A DNA stretch of 64,000 nt from Strongylocentrotus droebachiensis (Eukaryota; Echinodermata; Echinoidea; Camarodonta; Strongylocentrotidae). Position 1 is the stretch's first letter. The number at the start of each line of letters is the position of its first letter. Both the position numbers and the translations under genes were made by a program. The notes under the pieces are model-generated. The model was not told where the DNA came from and did no database searches. It saw only the letters and a list, made by a program, of their open reading frames with translations. The DNA lies in the NCBI GenBank assembly GCA_035222895.1, contig JAVYIG010000310.1, positions 603,232 through 667,231 on the forward strand, in the 5' to 3' direction. Shown here piece after piece: positions 49,801 to 62,306 of this stretch.

Positions 49801-51540
49801 AGTATTACATTTGGAAATCGGAACAATTTCATAATAGAGTAGCAAAAACTTATTAAAGAAATTGTTGAATGAAATATTAACATCCTTTTCAAGTAAAACT
49901 GCACTCCAGTCAGTTGCCGTTAGTGCTTCTCGAAACTTCTCAATGTTAGTAGGATTGTTTTTACGAATATATTTACATTCGTATTTATGAGCAGTATTAC
50001 GAAAATTCACTCTAGTGAAGATAGGGAATTGATCTGAAAGATCTGATATTATAATACCTGAAGATGGAAAAGGTTGCAAATTACAAAATATGTTATCAAT
50101 AAGGGTAGATGAACTATCAGTTACCCTTGTGGGTTTTGTAATTAATGGCATTAAAGAAAATGACAACATCATATTCAAAAAAGCATTATAATGGTCATTT
50201 TCAACACATTGAAGAAGGTTTATATTATAATCTCCCATTAAGAATATTGACTCATTGACAAATAGTAGGTTCAACAATATACTCTGCAATTCATTCACAG
50301 TAAGATCTATATTACTCTGGGGAGGTCTATAACTCCAAAGATAACATTCTTTTTGCCTGCATAAAACACTCTACAAAAATAGACTCCAACTGATCAGTCA
50401 TCACATTTAAGTCATGCCTTACTTGGAAATCCATACCAACTGGAATGTATAAAGCAACACCACCGCCTCTTTTATCACGTCTGTGATTAGACACCACACT
50501 ATATCCAGAAATAGAATATAAATTGACATCACCCTCACTCGAAAACCAAGTCTCCATGACCCCAATTATTGTAGAGCTATCATTGAGGTTTCTGATAAGA
50601 GTATTAAAAGCATCAACATTTGTATGCATACTTCTAACATTTAAATGTAGGACAGTAACATCATTTTCACATTTATTACGAAACCCATCCATAAATTGAT
50701 TTTCTGAACAGTAATGACAAACAATTGGAGAGGCATGATCAAAATTATCATTAACATTGGGCTCTAGCGTGCTTGCATTATTTTCAAAAATATTATAAGC
50801 AACTTCCTCTATATTAACCATCTTGGATTGGAATCACAAAATGAAATATGAAGTCTAAGTGTTGGGAATACAAGTCAAGAAGATTGTCAGAAAACATATT
50901 AACACATATATGGGAGATTAATATACTACAAAGATTAAAAGGTAACAAAAACACATTTAAAGCTACAATATAGGAAGGATCCATAATAATTGCAAGAGAG
51001 TGAGACCAGAAAAAGAAGTTAAATAAGAAAATACATAAAAACGAGAAAATGTATTAAAAAAAACGTAAGGCAATAAAATGGGCATGTAAAGGCTGCCATA
51101 GAAAAACTGCAAGGAAAAATAGTGAAAGTATGATAATGAGATGCTGGTGTACTGTTCTGTTGGTTTTCAGAGCTTAGCAATGTCTGCATCACAAGTTATA
51201 AGTTTTTTGGTAAAGCCCCCGCTTGTGTTCTTTATGCCCGCAAAGATCCTCCCTTCTTGGCTAAAGGATCGCTCTACTTTCGGGCAGTGGCGGACATTGT
51301 ACAAAAGCTTCTGTCTGGCGGGTGTGAGGTCATCGTTCAGGAAGATGTCAGTGCCTTTCAGCTTGGATCTGGCTCCCATTACCAGACCCCTGATGCGCCG
51401 GCTTGAAAACTTTACCAGAAGAGGGCGATGTTTTTTCCTCCGATTGGCATCAGACGAGCGTGGCCCTGGGCTTACGCAGTCGAAATTCAAGAATTACTCG
51501 ACGAAAAACAACGTCGTAAAACTAATCAAGGACTAGTTTG
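46806..51540 (-). mobile_element. L2/CR1-like LINE, decayed, minus strand
   Basis: The 3' end is a GATAA array at 46812-46838, followed by a UTR (GGAGACCCTGGTAAAAGCAG). The coding region is in pieces. RT C-terminus and core with FADDSSLYY are at 48708-47722. GVPQGSLLGPLLF spans the frame break at about 48750. FLDYSKAFDTIDH is at 49075-48767. The RT start with SPGYDGV is at 49703-49152. Endonuclease is at 50298-49531 and 50821-50327. An ORF1 C-terminal part with LKGTDIFLNDDLT is at 51490-51167. At least four frameshifts occur. The endonuclease motif reads SDQFPIF, where active elements have SDH. It splits the duplicated 5' flank of gene C. Confidence 0.82.
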
Positions 51541-51640
51541 ACTTGCACAGCAAGCAACAATATATAGCGAAATAATAATCAACTATGCACATGATACAGA
51601 CATATCTAAATTCGTTACAATTATAACAAAAAGTAACAAC

Positions 51641-51884
51641 AGAAACAATTATTTTAATAATAATAATAGTAACTAAATTATAATAATAGTAACTAAAATA
51701 ATAATAATACATAACTACTACATGTACTACTACTAAAAACAAATATAAATGATAGCAATGCGAAATTGGTAAACAGATAAGTGATTAATTAATACATGAA
51801 TGGAGTGAAATAAAAATGGGTGAGACATCAACATCGTCCTAAATTTGTCTACTACTAACGCTCATGTTTATACTTACTTTATAA
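51641..51884. repeat. AT-rich tract, continuation of the gene C flank
   Basis: AAT/AGT trinucleotide sequence ending in GGAGTGAAATAAAAATGGG, paralogous to 7850-7995. It shows that the LTR-like unit and the LINE entered within this tract. Confidence 0.75.
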
Positions 51885-52028
51885 GCCTCGGTCACAAATG
51901 CTTTTACGAATTGCTACGAACGCCGTACGAAGGATTTTCAGACAATGGAAATTCGAGAAGACAATGGAAAAACAGGGAGATTCGTACGAAATTATCGTTC
52001 GTACGAAACTTTGTGACCGTAGCATAAG
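51885..52028. mobile_element. Short foldback MITE
   Basis: CTCGGTCACAAATGCTTTTACGAA at the left pairs with TTCGTACGAAACTTTGTGACCG at the right; it is about 140 bp. The flank of gene A (about 8062) lacks it. Confidence 0.7.
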
Positions 52029-52419
52029 ATACCTTTGATTATCATATTCATATTGTAGTCCGCGGAATGTAAATAGTGCATCATGACAAGCGGATATCAT
52101 GGTACATACATGTCTTCTCACCCCTATAATACCATACACACACGCTTTCCCATCCTCTCAAATTATTTCCACGATATGCGCGTATCGTTATTATAAAAAA
52201 TCTTCCAAATTTATAAATATAGGGGCATGTGGAATGTTCAGGAAATTTAATTCCTGTTTACTCTCCTTTTCTTTGAATGGAATATAATTTTTATGCGATC
52301 CAATTCAAGTTTTATTATTTTTTATTTTCTTTTTGGTTAAAAATACAAGCAATTGTTACTCCTTTACTGCTAATTGTTTTCGGGGGGGGGGGGGGCAAAA
52401 ATGCGACCCCCCCCCCCCC
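52029..52419. other. Intergenic, no gene seen
   Basis: The first 80 bases match the A and B flanks; the rest is AT-rich and unrecognised, followed by a G run. Confidence 0.6.
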
Positions 52420-53835
52420 CCCGCTACGCCTCTAAAGTCCCAATAACAAAATTGTTGTCCTGGCCCCTCCTCATAAGGTATTTTCATTGGAATGAAGAAT
52501 TTCTCCTTATTTTTCCGATTTAATTATATTCCGAAAAACTTTGCGTAGATGTCTTCGCTTCATTATTATAAGGCCTAAACAAAAAGACGTATTGCCCTTT
52601 GCAACCGACCCAAACATCTTGAAATCTACGATCGGCTTTTTAGAAAAGTACTTTTTTTTACCGTTTTTTGAAGAAAAAAGGTTTAATGCAATACAAAACT
52701 GTAAAATATCAGCCCAAAGAGGGAGAAAAAAAAGATAAGAAGAAGAAAAAAAAAAAAAAATTCCGACCGACCGTTCCATGTTATGGAACTTAAAGGGCAA
52801 TACAACACTTTTTTTTTGTGTAGGCCTAACAAAGACCGCGTCCCACCTACCCGAAAAAAAATACATAACGATATATAACTACATGTACAACAAAAATCAC
52901 ACTTTTTTCAATATTTTTTTTATTAGAGATTTCATTCAAAATAAATCATAAACATCACGTAAATAATTCCATTTAAACACAGATCTTCATTTCGTTTGCA
53001 TAACATAAATAACTTATTCACAAAACAGTGAGCAAAAAAGGAGAATAATGGAATTAAATCATCAAATTTGTCTAATAATAATAATCACATACTGAACTTA
53101 ATTACCATCATTCATGAAAAATGAAATAAAATAAGTATACATATTCGTATACAATGCACCCTAAGCACGCCATCTCTCCACCCCTTCTACTACCTAACCA
53201 CCCCGTAAACATTCACATTTACTCGCACCTCACAAAACATACACATATTCACAAGCGCACAACACTTATCCACCCAATACATATAACACTGTACTAAAAC
53301 GCCATTCACAGAACAACACCCACCCACTACCTAACATCCTAAAAAAATAATATCACATTCAAACTCACACACCCGCACGCACACACCCACGCACACACGC
53401 ACACACACACACATTAATTTAAACCATAATACATCTTTTTTAAGCAGATGTTTCTGCATTTATTGAAAAATCAAATACAAAATATTCAAGTAACAATAAC
53501 AGTATGTAATATAATTGAATTACATTAAAAGTGACGAATGAAATATACCCCCCCCCCCAAAAAAAAAAAAAAGAAGCTCAGTCGGTAGGGCAGTGGTCTC
53601 GTAATCCGGTGACCCGGGTTCGAAACCAAGGCGAAGCGCTAGTGCCCTTTGGTAAGGCATTAATCCTCACTACCAGGTCCCTCGGAGAGGACCTAAAGCC
53701 GTCGACTTTCTGGTTGCTTACTTACAAGCATGAATGCTTTCTTATCAGGTAAAAATAACCATCACTACTTATAAGCATGAACGCTTGAGTCGATATCAGC
53801 CGGGAAGGTGGGGATACATGACGCCTCTATTTATA
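52420..53835. repeat. Intergenic repeat block, copy 2 (with SINE insertion)
   Basis: Second full copy of the block at 9860-11240, including the CATATTCGTATACAATGCAC segment. A SINE lies inside, at 53573-53740, between AAATATACCCCCCC and the AAGCATGAACGCTTGAGTCG end. Copy 1 has no SINE at that site. Confidence 0.8.
53573..53740 (+). mobile_element. tRNA-derived SINE
   Basis: An A-box-like GCTCAGTCGGTAGGGCAG and a B box GGGTTCGAAACC form a tRNA-like head of about 60 bases, followed by an unrelated body with GGTAAGGCATTAATCCTCAC. The head lacks a proper 3' acceptor half, so it is a SINE and not a tRNA gene. Compared with copy 1 of the block, it is an insertion. Confidence 0.75.
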
Positions 53836-54300
53836 CATCCACGTATCACAATCACAATCACAAATTCACATTTATTCGGCAAAAGATAAAAACATCAAAA
53901 TGAAATCATTACAAATGAAATCATTATAAATACCGGGATTGCTAAAATAAGTTAAAAACTTGTAAACAAGCAACCCCAAACATAAAAACATACAGATACT
54001 ATACAATACATTACGATGAAATACGATACAATACAATACAATACAAAAATAATAATGTTACATGCTAACAAAATATATGAATCAATTATGTATTTCAATA
54101 AATCAATAAGTGGCAAGTATTGTTCTTTTTAGTTTAAGTTTAAATGCGTTGTGGTTCCTAATACCCTTTAAATAACTTGACATGGAGTTCCATTTGTGAG
54201 GACCTTGGTATCTAATTGATTTATTTTGCAAAAATGAGTTAGTGAATTTTGGTAGATGGAAGTCTTTTTTTTTTTTTCTTGTATTAAAGGAGTGGAACTA
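53836..54300 (-). mobile_element. 5'-truncated LINE with RT C-terminal remnant
   Basis: Minus-strand 3' tail of TGTGAT units (53838-53860), a UTR, then sequence at about 54170-54230 that translates on the minus strand to KSIRYQGPHKWNSM, the conserved end of L2/CR1-like ORF2. The rest of the element is missing. Confidence 0.65.
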
Positions 54301-54303
54301 ATT

Positions 54304-54654
54304 ACAGTGCGTCCCAGAAAAACGAAACCGAGAATTATCCATGTTTTATCATAACTTAATCACAACCATGATTAATAAATGTTTTTTTGCCCAAATGTTG
54401 TCGGGAGTTCGTGCGACATACACAAATGTGTCGTAATTACCAATATAGTGTGATCCCAAGTGAAATTGTTGCTAATTCTAGTATTTTCTCTAAATGTTGT
54501 GTCTGAAACAAGTTGGAAGCTGTTGCAGCCCAATGTGATACTAGCTCTACATCCATTCCTTGTGCGATGTCACTTATTGCGTGTCAAAGGTCACGCGTGT
54601 CGTTGACGCAGCCCGGGGTCTCTATATATGACGCCGTACGTTCAACGGGAATAA
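54304..54654. other. Repeat fragment and gene D 3' flank
   Basis: 54306-54380 repeats 11250-11325 (CAGTGCGTCCCAG unit). From 54390 to the stop codon the sequence is nearly identical to the 3' flank of gene B. Confidence 0.6.
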
Positions 54655-57600
54655 CTACTTTCGAACATGAGATGAAATATTGACGTATTCCAATTTCTCT
54701 GGATCAGCGGTGTCATCGTAAACCCCTTCTTGGATGTTGCCGACCCCCGTTCCTTTTAGGCCTTGGTAGGCATGTTGCCTGACTGCACTCGGTTGAGGTA
54801 GCTCGTAATCATGGTTCTGTGGATCGCCTGCTTCTCCTGGGACAACACGTAAACGAGACAGGTCTGCCTTCTTCTGCTTCCGCTTGCTTCATGGTCGATT
54901 TAGAAATGACAGACAGAAATAGTTGTTTATCATCATTATAATTATCATCATCATCATCCTCGTCATTACCAGCATTATTACCATCACTATTAATATCACA
55001 TTCGGAAATGTTAAAATACTATAAGTGTAAAGAAAGAGGTTTAAAGGGACTCGGTAACATTGTTCAGATGAGAGATAGTGGTGCTAAGGTAGTGACTTCA
55101 ATGCTAGATGTACAATTAAAGATACTCTGAAAATTTGAGTGAAAACGGAACATTATTCATGGTACAATTTGGAAAAAACTGATCTGATCGATTCCTTAAT
55201 TCTCCCAACTATATTATTACAATTTAATTACATTTTAGGTGAATGTAAACCGTCACAAAGTAATAAAATGGCTCTACATTCCATTCCTGACATTTAAGTG
55301 TTGACAGATTTTGTATAGCCTGTTTTATGTCTTTTTTTTAATAGAAAAACGGTTGGGAAAATTCAAAAATGGTTGGGAGAATTTACTGTTAATCACTGTT
55401 AGAGGGTGTCGTACATCGACGCCTTTAGAGAAAACCATAGATATCTTTGTGGTTTGAGAATTTGTTCTGGATTGTTTGCATGTCAGAGGGTTAGTACAGT
55501 AGAAGGAATATAGTAAGTAACATTTTATACACAAATTAAGCAATTTTTTTCATCAACCTTCAACAATGTTACCGAGTCACTTTAAGAAAATTCAAATTTA
55601 AGGTCTTTGAAGGAATACAAGAATGGTATTTTACTTCATATTTAAATATCAAAATATTCAGGTTTATGATAAACATGATTTTTGTTACTCTTTTACCCCA
55701 AAATGTATTTTTGTAATGCAGGCTGTACTAGGGGAATAGATTGGAGACAGCTCTGTTGTATAAACTAGTTAAAATTAGGATTAGACAATTAAAAAAACAA
55801 TGTCAATATTGCAAATCCACATTCTGCATTCAAAACGTTTTCGAAAAGGGCATTACTCTTATGCGAGATATTAAAATGGTTTTGATTCTTACCATACAAT
55901 CACCATGGCAATAGCAAATATGATGTTCCCCAAGAATGATATCACCAATAAAATCATCATCCAAACAGCAGTAGTTTCTCTTAGGTGCTGACTCTCTGCA
56001 ACATTGAACATATAAGCGTTAATTGCCAAGATGTATTAGTTACTTGCTTGTTGCAGAATAGACATATTGCTACAACAAAGAATGTTATACATTTTCATAG
56101 AGACATTTGATATCACTGGCCCTACGCCCTTATGGTTCCATTGGTCATAGATCCTAGACTGCGCATAATAATGGTGTACAGGATAGTGCTTGGACCAGAT
56201 TAAGGTGTTCTGTACAATGATCAAGGACAAATCCATGATTGTCATAGGGGGGCGAGGGTAACCGTAGGAGCAATTGCAACATCGTAGTCAATAATCAGTG
56301 ACGGATCCGGCATTTTTACCCGATAAAATTATTTTAAAATCCTACCAGCCCTCCTCCTCGATCCGGCTCCTTGCTCAGGACGAGGGGGTCGGTCGGTTGT
56401 AGGGGCAATCGTGTAAGATCAATGGCTTATGTCAATTGGACGCAGGATTAACCGCCAAATGAGGCTGTGACTAATGCATGTCTAGCTGATGGTTGGACGT
56501 TGGCGACTGGCTGGAATGCTCCCAAGGGAGTAGAGAATGTGCATACCTTGTGTGCGGGTAAGCATGAATCCGATGACCAGAGTAATAATATATATCTGTA
56601 AAGGGTATTGAGAGGGCCTGCGGTCATGAAATGCGCTATATAAGGACGAACTATTATTATTATTATTATTATTATTACATCTGTATACGACATCCTAACC
56701 AACATTGATCTAATCACGACTTACCGAGGGTAGGAGTCGTAACAGTCACAAGTGGACTTCTTGGTCCTTCTCCGCCGAGACCTTCTCTGATGGCAGACAC
56801 ACTGATATTATATTCTGTTCCTGGTTCCAACTCAGTCAATACAAACTCCAGTCTTCGTTGAAGATCGCTCTCTCCCACACTCGAGTCGATTCTACCAACC
56901 ACTATCCATTCCTCTCCCATAGTTTGCTGATAGATAAGGTAACCAACAACTGGTCCGTCGCCAGAGTCCAGAAAAGGTGTCCAAGAGCTCCAGAAGACAG
57001 AGACTGATGACGAGCTGATCTCTCCGACTGTTGGGCGTGTTTGCAGCTCCGGTAAAGCTGAAAATTATAAAGCTGTCCTGTTTATAACTCGTTTATGTGT
57101 AAATTGCCTTTATGTTATGAAAAAAACCCAAGAGAAATAAACAAATAAAAAAAGTGCAAAAAACCCATCCCAATATGTAATCTCTTAGGGCCTACGTTGC
57201 TTTTTTAAATAGGTATTTTGGATAATATCCATGCATGGACATTATGTATGTTGTTATAAGTTGCATAACGTGAACAAATGAATTATGCCTATACTTGTAA
57301 GATTCAAGATTAAAGATTTTGATGATTATTATGTTTTTCGTAACTCAAGAATAAAAGAGCGATTAGGTTGAATAATTTTAGATGTAAGCTTTAATATGTC
57401 ACATTTTTAAGACACATTCATCGGGACAAATCTATTTTTTTTTTAAATGTCAAGGGTATGGATTCTTTCATCGTTAACTTTCATATACAAAATTACCCAA
57501 TCAGTTAACAAAAATGTGGTAAAAAACGTTTAGAACAAAAATAATATTACCGTAAAAATCGAAGACAGCAGAAATAGTAGCCAGTGAAAAGAATCTATTT

Positions 57601-60600
57601 TGGTCCGGCAGTTCACCTTCGTAGCAGAAGATTTGGTCACCTTCGGTCACGTTGTAAAGGAGGAAACTATTATTACGGAATTCACCGTCAAGACTCGTCG
57701 ATGAGTAGGAAATCGGTCTCGATGACGAAAGAGTTTGACCGATGGAAAGGTTGACGTCATCTGGAGACAGTGTTTCTCCTTCGATTTCGAAGTCGACGGC
57801 GCAGTAGACATTAGCGAAACCGGGATTGGTTCGAGGGATCGTGAGTCGGAAATTATCTGTAGGGTGAGATACAAGAAAGAATGGGAGTGGTAGAAAGGCA
57901 ATAAACTACCAAATCTAGCAAAATTTATGACAGTAAATGATAAAATGTTTATTACTACATAAATTAGATGTTGAAATTCTTTCAAATGTAAAGCCCGCTG
58001 CACACGAGACTTAATTTTGATTGCGTTAATTACCTGCGCTAAACAAGTCAGTCTATCGTAGTAGCCCATGCGCAATAGTGCACTGTTAATTTCGCAGCCA
58101 TTCTCTGGACGACGCCATTTTCACACTGCGCATCGAAGACCGCACCTCATTTCAGGCAAAATGAATGACGCCTTGTGTGCAATGACCATAAGACTAGTGA
58201 CATTTGAAGACACATAAGCCACTTGATAAATGTTATTTGACTCACAAATTCCTTTCTGGCAAATCAAGTTTCTCTCCAATGTACAGGGTTCATCGTCCCA
58301 TTTTCCATGTATGGCAACCACTCTGCTCGACCTGAGACAAGCACAATTTTCATCTCCTTTCAAATTGTTTGGTTCATCAGGCGCCCAACCATCATATCTA
58401 ATTTATAGCAAGAAAAACTAAATGCATGAAAATTGCAATAACGATAAAATACTCAGGCATGAAGGTGGCAAATACTAATAATGGTATTGTAGACTATTTC
58501 CTCCTACAAGACTAATGCCGGTTAAATAATCTTTATAGGACATAAATAACAGTAAAATCATAAACTTTTTAACGACATTGGAAAGTTTTTGTGAATATCT
58601 TTAGAATAAAATAAAAAATTCTTCATAAATTCTGACATACTTCATTGCCCGGCATGGAGATCTAACGTCCTAGAAGGAGTCCTACAATATGAATAAAAGA
58701 AATGGACTTATTTTATTGTCGGCAGTGCTTACTTCACTGGTGTGCCATCAAGCCATCTGAATTGACCTTCGACCTCTCTGTCCCTGCTGCAACCAATCCA
58801 AAAGCACCAATTAACTTGTAAGGGCGGTGAGATGAAACTCGTCAAGAAATCCTGCAGTGATATTGAGAAACTAGAAAACATACGACACACTTCCCTTTCC
58901 TAAAACCAAATTATCTCGATTAAAAATCACAAAGAAAGTTATTTGGACTGAGGGTAACATGATATTGGCTACAAACCATTTAACAAATATGAAATATTAT
59001 CCATATCTTTCTTTAACATGAGTGCCATTACTTGAATGAAGAACCGTACATGCGTGCAATGATTTAGAACCATTTTTTTTTAAAGAATCGGACATTTTTC
59101 TTTAAAATAAATATTACCCCTTTAACACGATGCGTCTTTGCTGACGTAAGATTGCATCAGTGACTGGCGCAGTGTTTGAACTTCATGCGAGAGTTACGTT
59201 GTAGGAGTAAGTCGTGCTAAGATGGCATTATATTACTCGCCCATACACTAGCTGCCTTCATAGACTCTAACTAGCGTAGGTTATGACGCGATCCATAATG
59301 CGCAACGCTCGTAGGTAATAGACAATATCGCATGCGCCAGTAACAAGCATGGGTGTCGATACTTACGTAATACCTATTCACCAGGGGGGATGAATGAATA
59401 GATCATCCCCCCTGATGAATAGGTATCAGTTACGGATCAACACCCATGGTAACAAGGCAATTATTATCAGCGCATCGTTCACTTGGCATTCATTTTTTAC
59501 TATAATTATCACCGTAACATGTTGCATCAAAGACCGTGTCAGTCGCCGACGCAGCTATTCCTACGTCAGCAAGCGATGGCTGCGACGCACAGTGGGCCAG
59601 GGGGGAACCAAAGTGCGCCAAAACTCATTTTTGGGGATTTATTTTTTATAAATCCAGAGGAAATATTGGATTTTCAGGGATTTCCGCTTAAATTTTATTA
59701 GCAACATTTTTGTGATGTCTGAGCTTTAAGTTGATACCAGATTTGGCTGCCCGATTTTGCCCGTTATTATGTTACAGCCGTTTTCATTGCAACACTGCCC
59801 CCCAAAATGTGTTTATTTTGGTCCGCGGTGTCAGAACAAGTGTCACTCGCTCCCACGCGCCGTGATTTATGACCGCGAATCCTTCATGATTCAGCCGCGG
59901 ATCCCGAAAAACACATTTTTCGGGGCAATGTGGAAAGGGAAATCGGCTCTAACATAACAACGGGCAAGATCGGGCAGTCAAATTTGGTATCAACTTAAAG
60001 CCCAAGTCCACTCGAAAAATAACTTACTTTCAATAGAACCAGAAAAATCAGACAAACCAATCAAAAAAAGTTTGAGCTAAATCGGATAACTAATAAGAAA
60101 GTTATGAATTTGTAATGACATGGAAAACTTTGAAAATCACTACACAAATTGGCAACTCACTCATGAGTCTGTGACGTATGGTCCTCACTATCCACTAATT
60201 ATTTTCTGTATATTGATAATATAAATTTTCTATTTTCACCCTGAGAATCTTATTTCTTAACACCAGCATCCAAGTTAGTTTGTTTAGTAATTGTGTTTGT
60301 GTGGATACACAAATGATGACATAAATGGTACCCTGGGGTACCAAAATAAATTCAGCCATTTTGTTGAATTATTTAATTTTTTTTTAAGGCTGTACCCTGG
60401 GTTACCAAAAAGTGGGAAATTATTTTTGTGTGATTTTTTCAACCTTCAAATGTGTCCAATGTTCTTGTAAAAAATCCTTTAAGTCCTGTATTTCTAAAAT
60501 TCATTGTTGTTATGAGTAATTATTCTATTATTGATATCATTTCATGCTGTTATGATACACCCTGTATTATTATTGTGGTATAATTAAAATTATTAATTAT

Positions 60601-62235
60601 AAATGAAAGTTCTATTTTGTGTTATGATGCTATCTGTGTACAGCAGTCATGATAATATCATGTGTTGTGAATAAAAAAAATTTCCAATTGAATAATAAAA
60701 ATGAAAATCACATTATGAAGTGGTATTATCTTTTATTTTCTGTCTTGGCAAGAATGAGGAGAATACAGGCTCCAGAAGGTACTGTACATAACTTGGCAGG
60801 TTCATAGTGACGCCGGAGCTAGCTAGCACTATAGTGTGCGATAGCCACCGTAGTGCGCTTGTGATCGTGAGCGAGCGCTATAGCGCGAGCAGTGCATGCA
60901 TGCACACCATGCATAGTATACACCATAGAGATACCACGGAACTATGTACACGCACTCCATACATTGTACTCGAGTGGACACGGTACCCCGGGGTAACGCG
61001 TGGTGCATCAAATAAAGAGTAATTTTTGTCCAGTTAAATCATGAAAAATTTGAATTTTGATAAACTATTTATATAAAAATCAATAATTATGAAATACAAT
61101 ATTCAGAAAATAGTATCAATTCTTCAAAATTCATAAAAGTTTTTGGGAAATGTCAGGCACGCAATATGATGCAAATCATATAACCTGGGCAAAGGTATGG
61201 GGAAATTAACTTTTGGGGGATAAAAAGGGAAATTAATGGGATTAAACTATGTAAAGCAATTGATAAGTTGTGAGGACATGACGTCACAAATTGATAACCA
61301 TCTTGGCAATTTGTATTGTGATTCCCATTGTTCCATAGTTTTACATACTTTTTCAAAAATTCATAACTTTCTTATTAGTTATCCGATTTTGCTCAAACTT
61401 TTTTTGATTTGTTTGTCTGATTTTTCTGATTTTATTGAAAGTAAGTTATTTTTCGAGTGGACTTGTCCTTTAAAGCTTAGACATCAGGAAAAATGGTGGT
61501 ATTAAAATATAAGCGGAACTCGGCAGAAATTTAAACATTTCCTTTGGATTTATAAAAAGCATGGATAATTAGTCAATTTTTCAGTGAATTACCCCATAAT
61601 ATATCACGAAGATTGTGTTTCTATTAATTTTAAGCCATTCATGCAACGAAATGAACTATCAGAAATATGTGAGAGCAATTTCATATCAATAACTTAAAAA
61701 CTTCATGTTAAATTTAAAGATTTATAAAATAAGTCACCTTTGCACTTAAACTGTGCATATGTACGATTTTGCTGTTTGAAGGAGTAAATTTATACCCTTA
61801 TTGTGCATACCGGAATTAAATATTTTACTGAGGTATTCCTCAATGTATTACCTTTTAACTGGGCAAGAAAAAAATTGAAGAAAAAAAAAATCACCAAAAA
61901 TGAGTTTTGGCGCACTTTGGTTGCTCCCTGGCCCACTGTGCGACGCTTCCAGAGCAACAGTAAATGTTAAATGACAAAACATGAACATAACCTAGACCAC
62001 GTTAAAACTGTATATCTATCACGCTACAAGCTAAACAAATTATTGTGATTACTAGCTGACCATTATTTGAATCGTTTTCATACCTGGATCTCGTCTGAGT
62101 CAATCCTTGTTAGATTCGCTCCGTAACCTTCACAGAGAGTCTGCGCCTGATCGTACCCTGTTAGGGTGTTGGTGTCCACTAGATAGACTGCGTCATCCAG
62201 CCGGTGCCATTCAGGAGAGGATGTCTGACTTGTTA
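54655..62235 (-). CDS. Gene D: CTLD-Ig-FN3 receptor paralogue, partial, FN3 acceptor damaged
   Basis: Seven exons are in the window (minus strand): 62235-62084, 58851-58733, 58397-58246, 57856-57551, 57048-56725, 55995-55893, 54886-54655. Exon 1 (signal peptide) is not found before the window end. The CTLD has WAPDEPNN and KWDDEPC; the Ig-like, FN3 and membrane exons follow. The tail has AYQGL, VYDDT and YVNI, so the ITAM is half lost, as in B. All exons are open. The FN3 exon acceptor is CCGG where the others have CCAG. Skipping this exon joins phase 1 to phase 1 and keeps the frame, giving CTLD-Ig-TM. Using the AG two bases inside would shift the frame. It may be functional in shortened form or be a young pseudogene. 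Confidence 0.8.
56725..57048 (-). CDS. Gene D exon 6: FN3 domain with GG acceptor
   Basis: The frame is fully open (TVGEISSSSVSVFW to SPLVTVTTPTL) and the donor is GTAAGT. The minus-strand junction reads CTTTACCGG then AGCTGC; genes A, B and C have CTTTACCAG or TTTTACCAG. The intact frame beside a broken acceptor points to a recent change or an assembly error. Confidence 0.8.
59346..59452. mobile_element. Small foldback MITE, gene D intron 2
   Basis: GGGTGTCGATACTTACG, ACCTATTCACCAGGGGGGAT and their complements form a stem of about 45 bases with a short loop. It lies within the intron between exons 2 and 3. Confidence 0.75.
59589..61939. mobile_element. 2.35-kb composite foldback element, gene D intron 2
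   Basis: Terminal inverted repeats of about 45 bases start ACAGTGGGCCAGGGGG. They are flanked by GCGACGC at 59582-59588 and 61940-61946, a 7-bp duplication. Inside, a second inverted pair lies at about 59998-60120 and 61340-61475 (CCACTCGAAAAATAACTTAC and complement). A third small one lies near 59720-59995 (TTGATACCAGATTTGGCTGC and complement). No transposase is recognised. At least two elements appear to be nested. Confidence 0.75.
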
Positions 62236-62306
62236 CTGTATTATGATATGAAAGTGACAGTTATAAGGAATTATAAGGCGGCTGCTTCCTCCGAGCATTC
62301 CTGTTC

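Noticed and set aside
51167-51490. Separate host gene upstream of the LINE
   Set aside because: The LKGTDIFLNDDLT context and position match the C-terminal part of LINE ORF1.
53573-53646. Functional tRNA gene
   Set aside because: A and B boxes are present, but the 3' acceptor half is missing and a SINE body follows.
60807-61022. Small open frames on both strands
   Set aside because: They fall in the composite foldback element, with no recognisable protein.
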